Shown: in pieces, positions 24,415-32,907 of the stretch
Position numbering within the stretch: the first letter of the stretch is position 1
Layout of the letters: every line of letters begins with the position of its first letter
DNA from: Desulfolutivibrio sulfodismutans DSM 3696
GTDB taxonomy: Bacteria > Desulfobacterota > Desulfovibrionia > Desulfovibrionales > Desulfovibrionaceae
Length of the DNA stretch: 64,000 bases
Reading direction: 5' to 3'
NCBI RefSeq assembly: GCF_013376455.1
Contig: NZ_CP045504.1
Span: 3,059,001-3,123,000, forward strand
The notes under the pieces: model-generated
The model's database searches: none
The model's input: the letters and a program-made list of their open reading frames with translations, nothing else
Told to the model about the DNA's origin: nothing
Position numbers and translations under genes: made by a program

Positions 24415-25382
24415 CCGCCTCCTCCCGCTCCTTCGTCCGGACCTTCGGCCCCCAGATCGGGGTCACCATCCTTTTGGCCGTGCTGCTGGCGGTGTTCATG
24501 ATCGCCAGCCCCCGGACCTTTCTGGGCGCACGCATCTACCTGTCGTTTTTATCCACCATCCCCTTCACCACCCTTTTGGCCCTGGGACTGACCTTTTGCG
24601 TGGCCTCGGGGGAGATGGACCTGTCGTTCCCCTCGGTCATGGCCATAAGCGGGCTGGCCTTCGCCTCGGTGTTTACGGCCTGCGGCAGTGCGGCGCTCGG
24701 GGTGGCGGCGGCCCTGGCCACAGGGGTGCTGGCCGGGCTGTTCAACGGCATATTGGTGGTGGGGGTGGGGGTGCCGTCGATCATCGCCACCATCGGCACC
24801 CAGTTTTTCTGGCGCGGCGCGGCCATCGTCCTGGCCGACGGGCTGGCCCTGAATCTGGTGGATGTCCGGGAAACCGCCACCTATGACCTCCTGGTGGGGC
24901 GTCTTTTCGGGGTGATTCCGGCCCATTCCCTGTGGTGCCTGGGCCTGACCGTCCTTTTGTGGTACGTGCTGCACCGCCACGTTTTTGGGGACGCCCTGTT
25001 GTTTGTAGGCGACAACTACCGGGCCGCGAAAATGATGGGGGTGGCCGTCAACCGGGCCCGCTACGGACTGTTCATGTTCATGGGCGGACTGTCGGCCTTC
25101 GTGGCCGTGCTGATCTGCCTGGAGATGGCCAACTGGTGGCCTACCCAGGGCGAGGGGTATCTGCTTTTGGTCTTCGCCTCGGTCTTTATCGGCGGCACCT
25201 CGGTTTTCGGAGGCAAGGCCACCATCTACGGCACGGTGGTGGGCTCGATCATCATCGGCATCATCGAGGCGGGCATCATCGCCGCCGGATTGGCCGGGTT
25301 TTGGACCCGGCTGGTCTACGGCCTGATCATCATCGTCTCGGTTTCCGTCCACGCCCTGGTGCTCAAAACCAAACGGGAATAA
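24411..25382 (+). CDS. sugar ABC transporter permease (RbsC/FrcC type)
   Basis: A 323-residue inner-membrane protein with about nine hydrophobic segments and the family block GLTFCVASGEMDLSFPSVMA, plus GVPSIIATIGT, GDNYRAAKMMGVAVNRARY and ASVFIGGTSVFGGKAT, as in the branched RbsC/XylH permeases. The GTG start overlaps the ATPase stop (GTGA). Two copies would form the translocation path with the ATPase at 23635. Confidence 0.9.
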   Translation: MTASSRSFVRTFGPQIGVTILLAVLLAVFMIASPRTFLGARIYLSFLSTIPFTTLLALGLTFCVASGEMDLSFPSVMAISGLAFASVFTACGSAALGVAAALATGVLAGLFNGILVVGVGVPSIIATIGTQFFWRGAAIVLADGLALNLVDVRETATYDLLVGRLFGVIPAHSLWCLGLTVLLWYVLHRHVFGDALLFVGDNYRAAKMMGVAVNRARYGLFMFMGGLSAFVAVLICLEMANWWPTQGEGYLLLVFASVFIGGTSVFGGKATIYGTVVGSIIIGIIEAGIIAAGLAGFWTRLVYGLIIIVSVSVHALVLKTKRE

Positions 25383-25388
25383 GGGACC

Positions 25389-26756
25389 ATGCCCAAAATC
25401 GTCATCATCGGCGCGGGAAGCGTCATGTTCACCCGTCAGATGCTGTCCTCGCTTTTTTCCCACGAGAGCCTGCGCGGCGCAACCGTTGTCCTGGAGGACG
25501 TCAACCCCGCGATACTGGACCGGACCCTGCGGCTGGTGCGGCTCATGGTCGCCCAGAACCGGATCAAGGCCCGGGTCACGGCCACCACGGACCAGAAAAA
25601 GGCCCTGCGCGGCGCGGACTTCGTCATCTGCGCCATCCAGGCGGGCGGCCTGGAGGCCTGGCGACTGGACATGGACATCCCCAAAAAATACGGGGTGATC
25701 CAGGAGGTGGGCGATACCCTAGGACCCGGCGGCGTGTTCCGGGCCCTGCGCCACATCGGACCCATGCTGTCCATCCTGCGGGACATGGAAAAGCTGTGTC
25801 CCGGGGCGCTTTTCATCAACAAGTCGAACCCCTTGGCCCCCCTGGTCTGGGCCGCGCGCAAGGCCTCGCCCGTAACCTCCATCGGGCTGTGCTACGGCGT
25901 AACCTACACCGTGGCCCAACTGGCCGGGTATCTGGGCATCGGTCCATGGGTGGAGCACCCGCACAGTCCCGAGGCCTGGGCGAAACTCATGTACAGCCCC
26001 GTTCCCGAGGGGGTGGAATTCACCTTCGGCGGCATCAACCACATGTCCTGGATCCTGTCCCTGAAGCACCAGGGTCGGGACATGTATCCCGAGATACGAA
26101 AGCTGCCGGAAAACCGTGAAGTCGTGGCCGCCGACGGGGTGCGCTGCGAGATCCTGCGGCATTTCGGCCTGTGGTCCACGGAGAACCACTGGCATTTCAC
26201 GGATTATGTGCCCTATTTCCGCAAAAACGAAGCGGCCATCAATCGCTTCCTGCCCCGGCGCTGGGATCTTCTGAACCTGGAGCGGCGGGTCCATGCCGCG
26301 GGGACGACCGAGATCGAGGCCCAGTTGGCCGGGGAAAAACCCGTGGAGGTGCGCGAAAACGTCCTGAACGCACCGAAGATCATACACGCCATGGTTTCCG
26401 GCCAAACCGTCCGGGTAAACGCCAACCTGCCCAATAACGGGCTGGTGGCGAACCTGCCCGCCGAATGCATGGTTGAGGTTCCGGTCTATGTGGACGGGAC
26501 CGGGCTGCACCCCGTGGCCGTGGGCAGCCTTCCCCGCCAGTGCGCGGCGTTGTGCGCAAGCAACGTGAGCGTCCAGGGGTTGGTGGTGGAGGCGGCCCTG
26601 GAAAAGCGCCCCGAGGCCGCCTTGCATGCCCTGTCCCTCGATCCGGTGACCGCCGCCGTCTGCACCCTGGACCAGATCCGGGACATGTTCGAGGAATTGC
26701 GCCAGGCGCAGCGTCCCTGGCTCGGGGACTGGATGGCCACCTCTGGCGGGGTCTGA
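25389..26756 (+). CDS. GH4-family NAD/Mn-dependent glycosidase
   Basis: A 455-residue cytoplasmic enzyme of glycoside hydrolase family 4 (alpha-galactosidase, alpha-glucosidase or alpha-glucuronidase group), which uses NAD and a divalent metal in a redox-elimination mechanism. Visible are the N-terminal dinucleotide fold IIGAGSVMFTRQML, the substrate-site NKSNP near residue 145, the metal-site Cys in GLCYGV near 169 and the second metal ligand in GGINHMSW near 217. The usual C-H-(S/G) reads C-Y-G here. It lies six bases after the permease with AAGGGA, so it should hydrolyse the imported sugar. Confidence 0.85.
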   Translation: MPKIVIIGAGSVMFTRQMLSSLFSHESLRGATVVLEDVNPAILDRTLRLVRLMVAQNRIKARVTATTDQKKALRGADFVICAIQAGGLEAWRLDMDIPKKYGVIQEVGDTLGPGGVFRALRHIGPMLSILRDMEKLCPGALFINKSNPLAPLVWAARKASPVTSIGLCYGVTYTVAQLAGYLGIGPWVEHPHSPEAWAKLMYSPVPEGVEFTFGGINHMSWILSLKHQGRDMYPEIRKLPENREVVAADGVRCEILRHFGLWSTENHWHFTDYVPYFRKNEAAINRFLPRRWDLLNLERRVHAAGTTEIEAQLAGEKPVEVRENVLNAPKIIHAMVSGQTVRVNANLPNNGLVANLPAECMVEVPVYVDGTGLHPVAVGSLPRQCAALCASNVSVQGLVVEAALEKRPEAALHALSLDPVTAAVCTLDQIRDMFEELRQAQRPWLGDWMATSGGV

Positions 26757-26773
26757 TCCGGTCTGTCCGGGTC

Positions 26774-26804
26774 GGCGGCGGGGCCCGGAGCCGTGCCCGC
26801 CGCC
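26774..26804 (+). terminator. hairpin after the ABC/GH4 operon
   Basis: GGCGGCGGGGC pairs with GCCCGCCGCC (one bulge) around a 10-base loop, 18 bases after the GH4 stop. The downstream T content is low (GTTTC). Confidence 0.5.
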
Positions 26805-26844
26805 CGGCGTGTTTCACGAATTTGTGCATTTCCCCGCACAAGAT

Positions 26845-26871
26845 TTGACAGATTTCCCCTCCGTGTAGGAT
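26845..26871 (+). promoter_or_regulatory. possible promoter of the chemoreceptor gene
   Basis: A perfect TTGACA (26845-26850) is followed after 15 bases by TAGGAT (26866-26871), about 74 bases before the start codon. The spacer is two bases short of optimal. Confidence 0.4.
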
Positions 26872-26944
26872 AGCGTTCCCTGCAAGGTTTGCTAGACGCA
26901 GCGGGCGTCTTTCATCCGGCACGACTTTTCCCCCGGAGGCTCGC

Positions 26945-29365
26945 ATGGTTCGTTCCCTGTCTCTCACGGCAAAAATCATCCTTGGCGGCGTCGTCCTGGC
27001 CCTTTTGTCCACGGCCATCATGGGCGGCATCAACCAGTGGCGGGTCATTCCGGCGCTTTCGGAAATGGGCGAGACCTTTCTGTCCACGGTCAGCGCCGAC
27101 GTCATGTCCGCCGTCAAGATGCAAAACGCCATCACCCAGGAAAAGGTCAACGCCGACCTGGAGCTGCTGTTCATGGAAATGGCCCGGTTCGGCCAGGTGG
27201 AGGAGGACCGCACCCGCCCCGTGGCCATGGAGATCGTCAACCAGGCCACCGGGGCAAAGGAAAAGGCCCATGTTCCCAAGCTTACCGCAGGCTATCAGGA
27301 CATCACCGGAAATTTCGAGATCGTGGACCAGATGCAGAAGATGGTCGGCGGCACGGCCACCATCTTCCAGGTGCTTCCCGGAAAGATGGTGCGGGTGTCC
27401 ACAAACGTGCGCCGTCCCGACGGAGAGCGGGCCGTGGGCACCTATATCGACGCCTCGAGCCCGGTCTATCAGGCCTGCCTGCGCGGCGAGACCTACCGGG
27501 GCCGGGCCTTCGTGGTCGGCGACTGGTACGTCACGGCGTACAAGCCCATCATGGACGCCGAAGGCAAGGTCATGGCCGTGGTCTATGTGGGCCGCCCCAT
27601 CATGAGCCCCCAGTTGCTCGCCGCCCTGGAGGCCACCCGGGTGGCGGGCAAGGGGTTCGCCTTTGTCTACAACTCCGCAGGCGACATCCTGCAAAGCAAC
27701 GACCCGGACCTGCGCGGCAAAAGCCTCAAGGACTCTCCCTTCGGGCAAAAGCTCCTGGACCAAAAAGACGGGCTGGTGGACTACGTGTCCGGCGAGACCC
27801 CCAAAAAGGCCCTGGTGCGGTATTTCGAGCCCTGGGACTGGCATGTGGCCGTGGGCGTGGACGCCGCCGACCTGGATCACGGCATGGGCCCGCGCCTGAC
27901 CCAGGCCGCGTTTTTGAGCGCGGGCGTGGCCGTGGCCGTGGGCATCGTCCTGGCCCTTCTGGCCAGCGGCTACGTGACCCGGCCCTTGCGCCGGGCCGAG
28001 GAGGCCGCCAGGCGCATCGCCGCCGGGGACCATTCCCTGCGTCTGGCCGAGGGCCGCGACGAGGTGGGCCGCCTGTCTACGGCGTTTAACGCCATCCTCG
28101 ACGCCAACGACCAGGCCGCCCGGGTCAACGCCAACTACGTGAACATGTTAAACGCCGTGGATGACCCGATTTTCGCCGTGGACGGGGACATGCGCATCAT
28201 CGCGGCCAACGCCCGGGCCGCCGTCCTGGCCGGGAAAGGCCAGGAGGCCCTTGTCGGCGTGGCCTGCCGGGACGTCTTCCCGGCGGCCCTGTGCGACGCG
28301 GCGGCCTGCGCCGCCGGGGAGGCGTCCGGTTGCGTGGAGGACGACGCCCGGGGGGCCGAGTCCGGGATCATCGAAATCACCCTGGGCGGGACGTCACGCT
28401 TCGTCAAATCCGTCAGCGGCATCATGAGCGACGCCTCGGGTCGGACTCTGGGCTATGTGGAGGTGGCCCGGGACGTGACCGCCATGGTGCGGGCCGAACG
28501 GGCCATGGCCGAAAACCTGGAGCGCACGCGCCAGGTCAATGAAGAGATCAACGTTGTCGGGCGACGTATCGCCAAGGCCCTGGAGGGCATCTCCGGTCAG
28601 GTGGACGAGGTGCGCCAGGGCTCCGAGCGGCAAAGCCGCCGGGTGGGCGAGACGGCCACGGCCATGGGCCAGATGAACGCAGCGGTCCTTGAGGTGGCCA
28701 AAAACGCCGCCGAGGCCGCCCAAAACGCCGCCAGCGCCCGGACCAAGGCCGAGGAGGGGGCCCAGGTGGTGCAAAAGGCCGTGGCCTCCATCGCCGCCGT
28801 GGAGCAACAGGTGGTGTCCCTGCGGGACAAGATGGAGGGCCTGGGGGAGAAGGCCCAGGGCATCGGGCGCATCATCGGGGTCATCAGCGACATAGCCGAC
28901 CAGACCAATCTGCTGGCCTTAAACGCCGCCATCGAGGCCGCCCGGGCCGGAGATGCCGGACGCGGCTTCGCCGTGGTGGCCGACGAGGTGCGCAAGCTGG
29001 CCGAAAAGACCATGACCGCCACCAAGGAGGTGGAAACGGCCGTGGCCGACATCCAGCGCGGGGCCGCCGAGAACATGGAGGCCACCCAAGGCGCGGCCCG
29101 GGAGATCAGCGAAAGCACGCGAATGGCCCAGCAGTCCGGCGGCTATCTGACGGATATCGTTGAGCTGGTCACGGCCACGGCCGATCAGGTGCGTTCCATC
29201 GCGGCCTCGGCCGAGGAACAGTCGGCGGCCAGCGAGCACGTCAGCGCGGCCATGGACGAGGTCAGCCGCATCTCGGCCGAAACCGCCGAGGGCATGGTGG
29301 AATCCTCCGAAGCCGTGGGCGAGTTGGCCGAACTGGCCGGAAGTTTGCGGGCCTTGGCGGAGTAG
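26945..29365 (+). CDS. methyl-accepting chemotaxis protein with Cache, HAMP and PAS domains
   Basis: An 806-residue transmembrane chemoreceptor. Order: first membrane helix (about 10-30); a periplasmic Cache-3/Cache-2-like sensor ([18 protein letters not shown] to [14 protein letters not shown]); second membrane helix (about 318-340); HAMP ([19 protein letters not shown]); a cytoplasmic PAS domain with four Cys between about 440 and 462; and the signalling coiled coil with the hairpin tip [18 protein letters not shown] near residue 650. GGAGG precedes the ATG. It feeds a CheA/CheW array controlling the flagella. It is convergent with the histidine kinase gene. Confidence 0.93.
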   Translation: MVRSLSLTAKIILGGVVLALLSTAIMGGINQWRVIPALSEMGETFLSTVSADVMSAVKMQNAITQEKVNADLELLFMEMARFGQVEEDRTRPVAMEIVNQATGAKEKAHVPKLTAGYQDITGNFEIVDQMQKMVGGTATIFQVLPGKMVRVSTNVRRPDGERAVGTYIDASSPVYQACLRGETYRGRAFVVGDWYVTAYKPIMDAEGKVMAVVYVGRPIMSPQLLAALEATRVAGKGFAFVYNSAGDILQSNDPDLRGKSLKDSPFGQKLLDQKDGLVDYVSGETPKKALVRYFEPWDWHVAVGVDAADLDHGMGPRLTQAAFLSAGVAVAVGIVLALLASGYVTRPLRRAEEAARRIAAGDHSLRLAEGRDEVGRLSTAFNAILDANDQAARVNANYVNMLNAVDDPIFAVDGDMRIIAANARAAVLAGKGQEALVGVACRDVFPAALCDAAACAAGEASGCVEDDARGAESGIIEITLGGTSRFVKSVSGIMSDASGRTLGYVEVARDVTAMVRAERAMAENLERTRQVNEEINVVGRRIAKALEGISGQVDEVRQGSERQSRRVGETATAMGQMNAAVLEVAKNAAEAAQNAASARTKAEEGAQVVQKAVASIAAVEQQVVSLRDKMEGLGEKAQGIGRIIGVISDIADQTNLLALNAAIEAARAGDAGRGFAVVADEVRKLAEKTMTATKEVETAVADIQRGAAENMEATQGAAREISESTRMAQQSGGYLTDIVELVTATADQVRSIAASAEEQSAASEHVSAAMDEVSRISAETAEGMVESSEAVGELAELAGSLRALAE

Positions 29366-29393
29366 ACCGGGAGATGGCGGGCGGTTCCGGGCG

Positions 29394-31820
29394 TCAGCCG
29401 GCGGCGTCTTTCGTCAGTGGCTGCGGCTGGGCCAGGGGAAGATCGAAGGTGACCCGGGTTCCCTGACCCGGCGTGGATTCGGCCCAGATGCGTCCGCCGT
29501 AGTGGCTGACGATCTGGCGGCAGATGGACAGGCCAAGGCCCGTTCCCCGGGGCTTGTCCTCCAGGGTCGGGCCGGACTTGACCTGCTGGAACTTGTCGAA
29601 AATGCGCTCCAGGTTTTCCGGGGCGACCCCCACTCCCGTATCCTCCACCCGCACCCGCAGGACGTTTTCCCCGCCCAGGCGTCGGGCCGTAAGGCGCACC
29701 TCGCCCGAGGGCGTGAACTTGGCTGCGTTGTGCAGGAGGTTGATGGCCACCTGCATGAGCCGGTCGGGGTCCACCCGGATGGCGGGCAGATCCTCGGACA
29801 AGGAGACGGTCAGGCGCACCAGGGGGTTGCCTTCGAACTGGCCGCGCACGGCGTCCACGGACCTGGCCAGCACCTCGGCCGGATTGACGGTCAGATCGTT
29901 CCAGCTCATGCGTCCGGACTCGATGCGGCTTAAGTCCAGGACGTCGTTGATGAGCCGGGTGAGGCGCTCCCCTTCGTTGGCGATGATCTCCAGGTTGTGG
30001 ACGATGCGCCCGGCCCGGGCAGCCGTGTCCGGGTCGGCCGTGGCGGCGGGTGAGAAGGCCCGCTCGAAGTCCTTTAAGATGAGCTTGGAAAAGCCCAGGA
30101 TGGAGGTCAGCGGGGTGCGCAGTTCGTGGGAGACCGAGGACAGGAAGGCGGATTTCATGTGGTCGAGTTCGGTCAGGCTGCGGTTGGCCGCTTCAAGTTC
30201 GGCGGCCTTGACGGACAGCTTGCGGGTGCGGTCCACCACGGCGGTCTTTAAGTGCCGGATGAGCACGTCCAGACGCCGTTCGGCGCGTTTGCGGGCGGTG
30301 ATGTCGGTCACTGTGCCTTCGAAATAGAGAATGTCCCCGGAGGCGTCGAGGATGGTGTGGGCGTTGATGGAGACCCAGATGACCTGGCCGTCTTTACGCT
30401 GCATGCGGGTTTCGAAGCCGCGCGTCTCGCCTGCGGCCAAAAGGCCCTGGACCAGGGCCTCCCAGTCCCCCTGGCTGGTGAACAGCTCCTTGCCGATGTC
30501 CTTGGCCTGGAGCAGCAGTTCCTGGGAGGAGGCGTAGTTGAGGATGCGGGCCATGGCCGGGTTGGCGCTGTAGAGGCGGCCCAGGGGGGTGGTCTGGAAA
30601 ATGCCCTCCGAGGCCTTTTCAAAGATGTCGCGGTAGTTTTTTTCCGACTCCCGAAGGGCCGAATAGGAGCTGGAAAGATCACGGGCCAGGGTGTTTAGGG
30701 CCTCTTCGATGCGCCCCCATTCGTCGGAGCGGTTCAGGCGCACCGGGGTTTCCAGGTGGCCGAGGCGCAGGGACTCGATGCCGCTTAAAATGGCCTGCAG
30801 GGGCCGGTTGACGATACGCTTGATGAAAAAGCCCATGATGATGAGCAGCACGACCACCATGGCGGCCGTGGAGAAAAAGACCATGCGCCGGGTGGAGTCG
30901 ATGATGTCCGCGATCTCGTTTTGCACGGCCAGGGTGGTCTGGGTGTTGCGTTCATCCAGACCCTCCATGACGGCCATGGCCCCGTCCTTGGAATGCTTGA
31001 GGCCGTCCATGCCCACCGCCAGGTCGGACATGGAGGAGCGCAGGATGCGGGCCGCGTTTTTGTAGCCTGCCAGGGCCGATGCCGTGTCTTCCACATGGGC
31101 GGCGACGTTCGGTCCCAGGATCGCCAAATGGGGAAGGCTGAGCATGATCTCGTCCAAGAGGGCCAGGGCCTGGGACGGATCGTCGGCGTGGACCGGATCG
31201 ATGCGGCCGAGCAGGCTGTCGGCCTGGGACAATTTCTCCCGCAGATCGGCCAGGGCGGCGTCCGGCGTTTCCTTGGCCTTCGGGGCCTCCGGGGCCTCTG
31301 GGGCTGGACTCCCGTCCCCCTCCCGGGGCTGGCCGTCCGGGGGCAGGGCGTCCTGGATCGATCCGGTCAGGCGGTCCAGGGCCAGATGCGCCCCGGATTT
31401 GGCCTGGGCGGCCATGCGCAGGGCGCCCGAAGCCTGGACGAGATCCTCAAGGATCACATCCAGGGAGCGGGCGAACCCCTCAATGGCGGTCTTGATTTCG
31501 GGGGCGGGATTTTCCTCCAGAAGCGACAGGCAGGAGGCGACGATGCGGTCCCCTTTTTCGCGCAGGGAGGCCTCGTCCGGGGAAAAGGCGCTGAACAGCA
31601 GCCCCACGGCGGCGTAACTCTCGGAGAACCTGCGCCCGATGCGGGCGTTTCTGGTCATCTCCGCCATGTCCCGGTGGATGGCTGTCCGGGTGAGTTCCTG
31701 GATATGCCCGAAGGAATACAGCGTCAGCAGGGCCATGACCACAAACCCGGCGCAGACCAGGGCGGTCACGCTCAAGAGCTGGGTTCGAATGGAAAGCCCG
31801 TACCGTTCGCCGTGTGCCAT
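29394..31820 (-). CDS. membrane PAS-containing sensor histidine kinase
   Basis: An 808-residue kinase. Two membrane helices (about 15-37 and 315-340) enclose a long helical periplasmic sensor with an acidic Pro/Ala insert. Then come HAMP (KRIVNRPLQAILSGIESL), PAS/PAC (SEKNYRDIFEKASEGIFQ to FEGTVTDITARKRAE), HisKA with the phospho-acceptor in SVSHELRTPLTS near 565, and HATPase (NLLHNAAKFT, EDTGVGVAPENLERIF, GTGLGLSICRQIV). No receiver is fused and no regulator gene adjoins. The start MAHGERYG was chosen; a GTG 15 bases upstream is possible. It lies 30 bases after a small exported protein gene that may be its sensory partner. Confidence 0.92.
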   Translation of the reverse strand: MAHGERYGLSIRTQLLSVTALVCAGFVVMALLTLYSFGHIQELTRTAIHRDMAEMTRNARIGRRFSESYAAVGLLFSAFSPDEASLREKGDRIVASCLSLLEENPAPEIKTAIEGFARSLDVILEDLVQASGALRMAAQAKSGAHLALDRLTGSIQDALPPDGQPREGDGSPAPEAPEAPKAKETPDAALADLREKLSQADSLLGRIDPVHADDPSQALALLDEIMLSLPHLAILGPNVAAHVEDTASALAGYKNAARILRSSMSDLAVGMDGLKHSKDGAMAVMEGLDERNTQTTLAVQNEIADIIDSTRRMVFFSTAAMVVVLLIIMGFFIKRIVNRPLQAILSGIESLRLGHLETPVRLNRSDEWGRIEEALNTLARDLSSSYSALRESEKNYRDIFEKASEGIFQTTPLGRLYSANPAMARILNYASSQELLLQAKDIGKELFTSQGDWEALVQGLLAAGETRGFETRMQRKDGQVIWVSINAHTILDASGDILYFEGTVTDITARKRAERRLDVLIRHLKTAVVDRTRKLSVKAAELEAANRSLTELDHMKSAFLSSVSHELRTPLTSILGFSKLILKDFERAFSPAATADPDTAARAGRIVHNLEIIANEGERLTRLINDVLDLSRIESGRMSWNDLTVNPAEVLARSVDAVRGQFEGNPLVRLTVSLSEDLPAIRVDPDRLMQVAINLLHNAAKFTPSGEVRLTARRLGGENVLRVRVEDTGVGVAPENLERIFDKFQQVKSGPTLEDKPRGTGLGLSICRQIVSHYGGRIWAESTPGQGTRVTFDLPLAQPQPLTKDAAG

Positions 31821-31850
31821 GACGCCGCGTCCCACGGCCAGCCGAGGGAG

Positions 31851-32360
31851 CTACTCCCGAGGGATGGCGGCCAGTTCTCGGTTGATGTCGTAAAGGACGG
31901 TGGTCAATTGCAACAGGTAGTTCTCGTAGAGCTTCTGCACCTCAGAGGACTTCTTGAGATCGATTTCCTGGTTTTTGAGGGAAAGGAAATAGAGCATGTT
32001 GTTGAGGAAGACGACGTTGTTGCGGATTCTTTTCAGGATATAGTCGTTAAGGTCTTTGTCGGAATAGGAGCCGAGCTTGATGTAGACGTACAGGATGTCC
32101 AGGATGTTGGTCAGGCAGACGGTGACCTTCTGGTGGGTGTGGAACAGAAAGGTCAGCTTTTCGCTTTCGGGGCTTTCCTTGTCCTTGTCGTGAATCGGCA
32201 GCAGCCGGATGATCTCGTCTTCGAGCTTGCGGGCCTCGTTGTCGTAATACTTGACGATGTTATTCATGATGGCCACAAGCCGCGGCTCATAGTCCAGGGC
32301 GGGGGCCTGCGCGGGCAGGCAGAAGATCACCAGGGCGGCAAGCAGGAAGGCCTTTTTCAT
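31851..32360 (-). CDS. small exported helical protein upstream of the kinase
   Basis: A 169-residue protein with a clear signal peptide (MKKAFLLAALVIFCLPAQAPA) and an all-helical mature part (VAIMNNIVKYYDNEARKLED, LFHTHQKVTVCLTNILDILY, NDYILKRIRNNVVFLNN). Its length and composition suit a periplasmic helical bundle. AAAGGA precedes the ATG. It is the first gene of a two-gene operon with the PAS kinase, so it may present a signal to the kinase sensor domain. No family recognised. Confidence 0.7.
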   Translation of the reverse strand: MKKAFLLAALVIFCLPAQAPALDYEPRLVAIMNNIVKYYDNEARKLEDEIIRLLPIHDKDKESPESEKLTFLFHTHQKVTVCLTNILDILYVYIKLGSYSDKDLNDYILKRIRNNVVFLNNMLYFLSLKNQEIDLKKSSEVQKLYENYLLQLTTVLYDINRELAAIPRE

Positions 32361-32600
32361 GGGGTCTGGTCCTTTGGAAGGGGGGTGGCCTTGTCGGCCA
32401 CAGGATCCGTCCGGGGGCGGATTCTAGCCGGATCAGGGGCAAATGCAAACAGGAAAGTCGTCTTGGATTTTTCAGGGCGGGCCTTGCGGGTTTACCGACC
32501 CGGGGCGGGGGTGTATGGACGTGTCATCTGGAAATTCCAGACGCCTCGGACCGTGGCGGCTGGGAAACCGCCTGCGGCTCGAAGAACCAAGGAGGAGCGT

Positions 32601-32894
32601 ATGACCGGAAAATGTGGCGCATGCATCGTTGCCGCGATCCTGGGCCTGTCCCTGGCGGGCGCGGCGTTGGCGGGGGATGCGGCCAAGGGCGAGGCCCTGG
32701 CCAAGGGGTGTTCGTGCCATAAGAAAGGGGATCTAAACGGCAGGCCCGAGGCCGATCTGCTGGCCAAGATGCAGGCTTACAAGGCCGGGCAGGGGCCGAA
32801 CAAGGCCATGGTCACCATCATGCAAAAGGTTGCGGACGCTGATCTGCCGGATCTGGCCGCCTATTATGCCGGTCTGGAGGCCGTGAAGAAGTAG
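32601..32894 (+). CDS. small secreted c-type cytochrome with a CX1CH heme motif
   Basis: A 97-residue protein. The signal peptide runs to about A24 (LSLAGAALA); the mature part is about 73 residues, like a class I c553 cytochrome. The heme site reads GCSCHKK (C37, C39, H40), with one residue between the cysteines instead of two; the codons are tgt tcg tgc cat. Candidate axial Met residues are M70 and M74 in NKAMVTIMQKV. The end DLPDLAAYYAGLEAVKK fits the C-terminal helix of the class. The start follows GGAGGAG. It would be a periplasmic electron carrier if heme is attached. Confidence 0.8.
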   Translation: MTGKCGACIVAAILGLSLAGAALAGDAAKGEALAKGCSCHKKGDLNGRPEADLLAKMQAYKAGQGPNKAMVTIMQKVADADLPDLAAYYAGLEAVKK

Positions 32895-32907
32895 CGCGGG
32901 GCGGGGC

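Noticed and set aside
30921-32600. Extension of the cytochrome frame upstream to a 657-codon protein
   Set aside because: It runs antisense through the kinase and the exported protein genes; the ATG at 32601 has GGAGGAG and begins a signal peptide.
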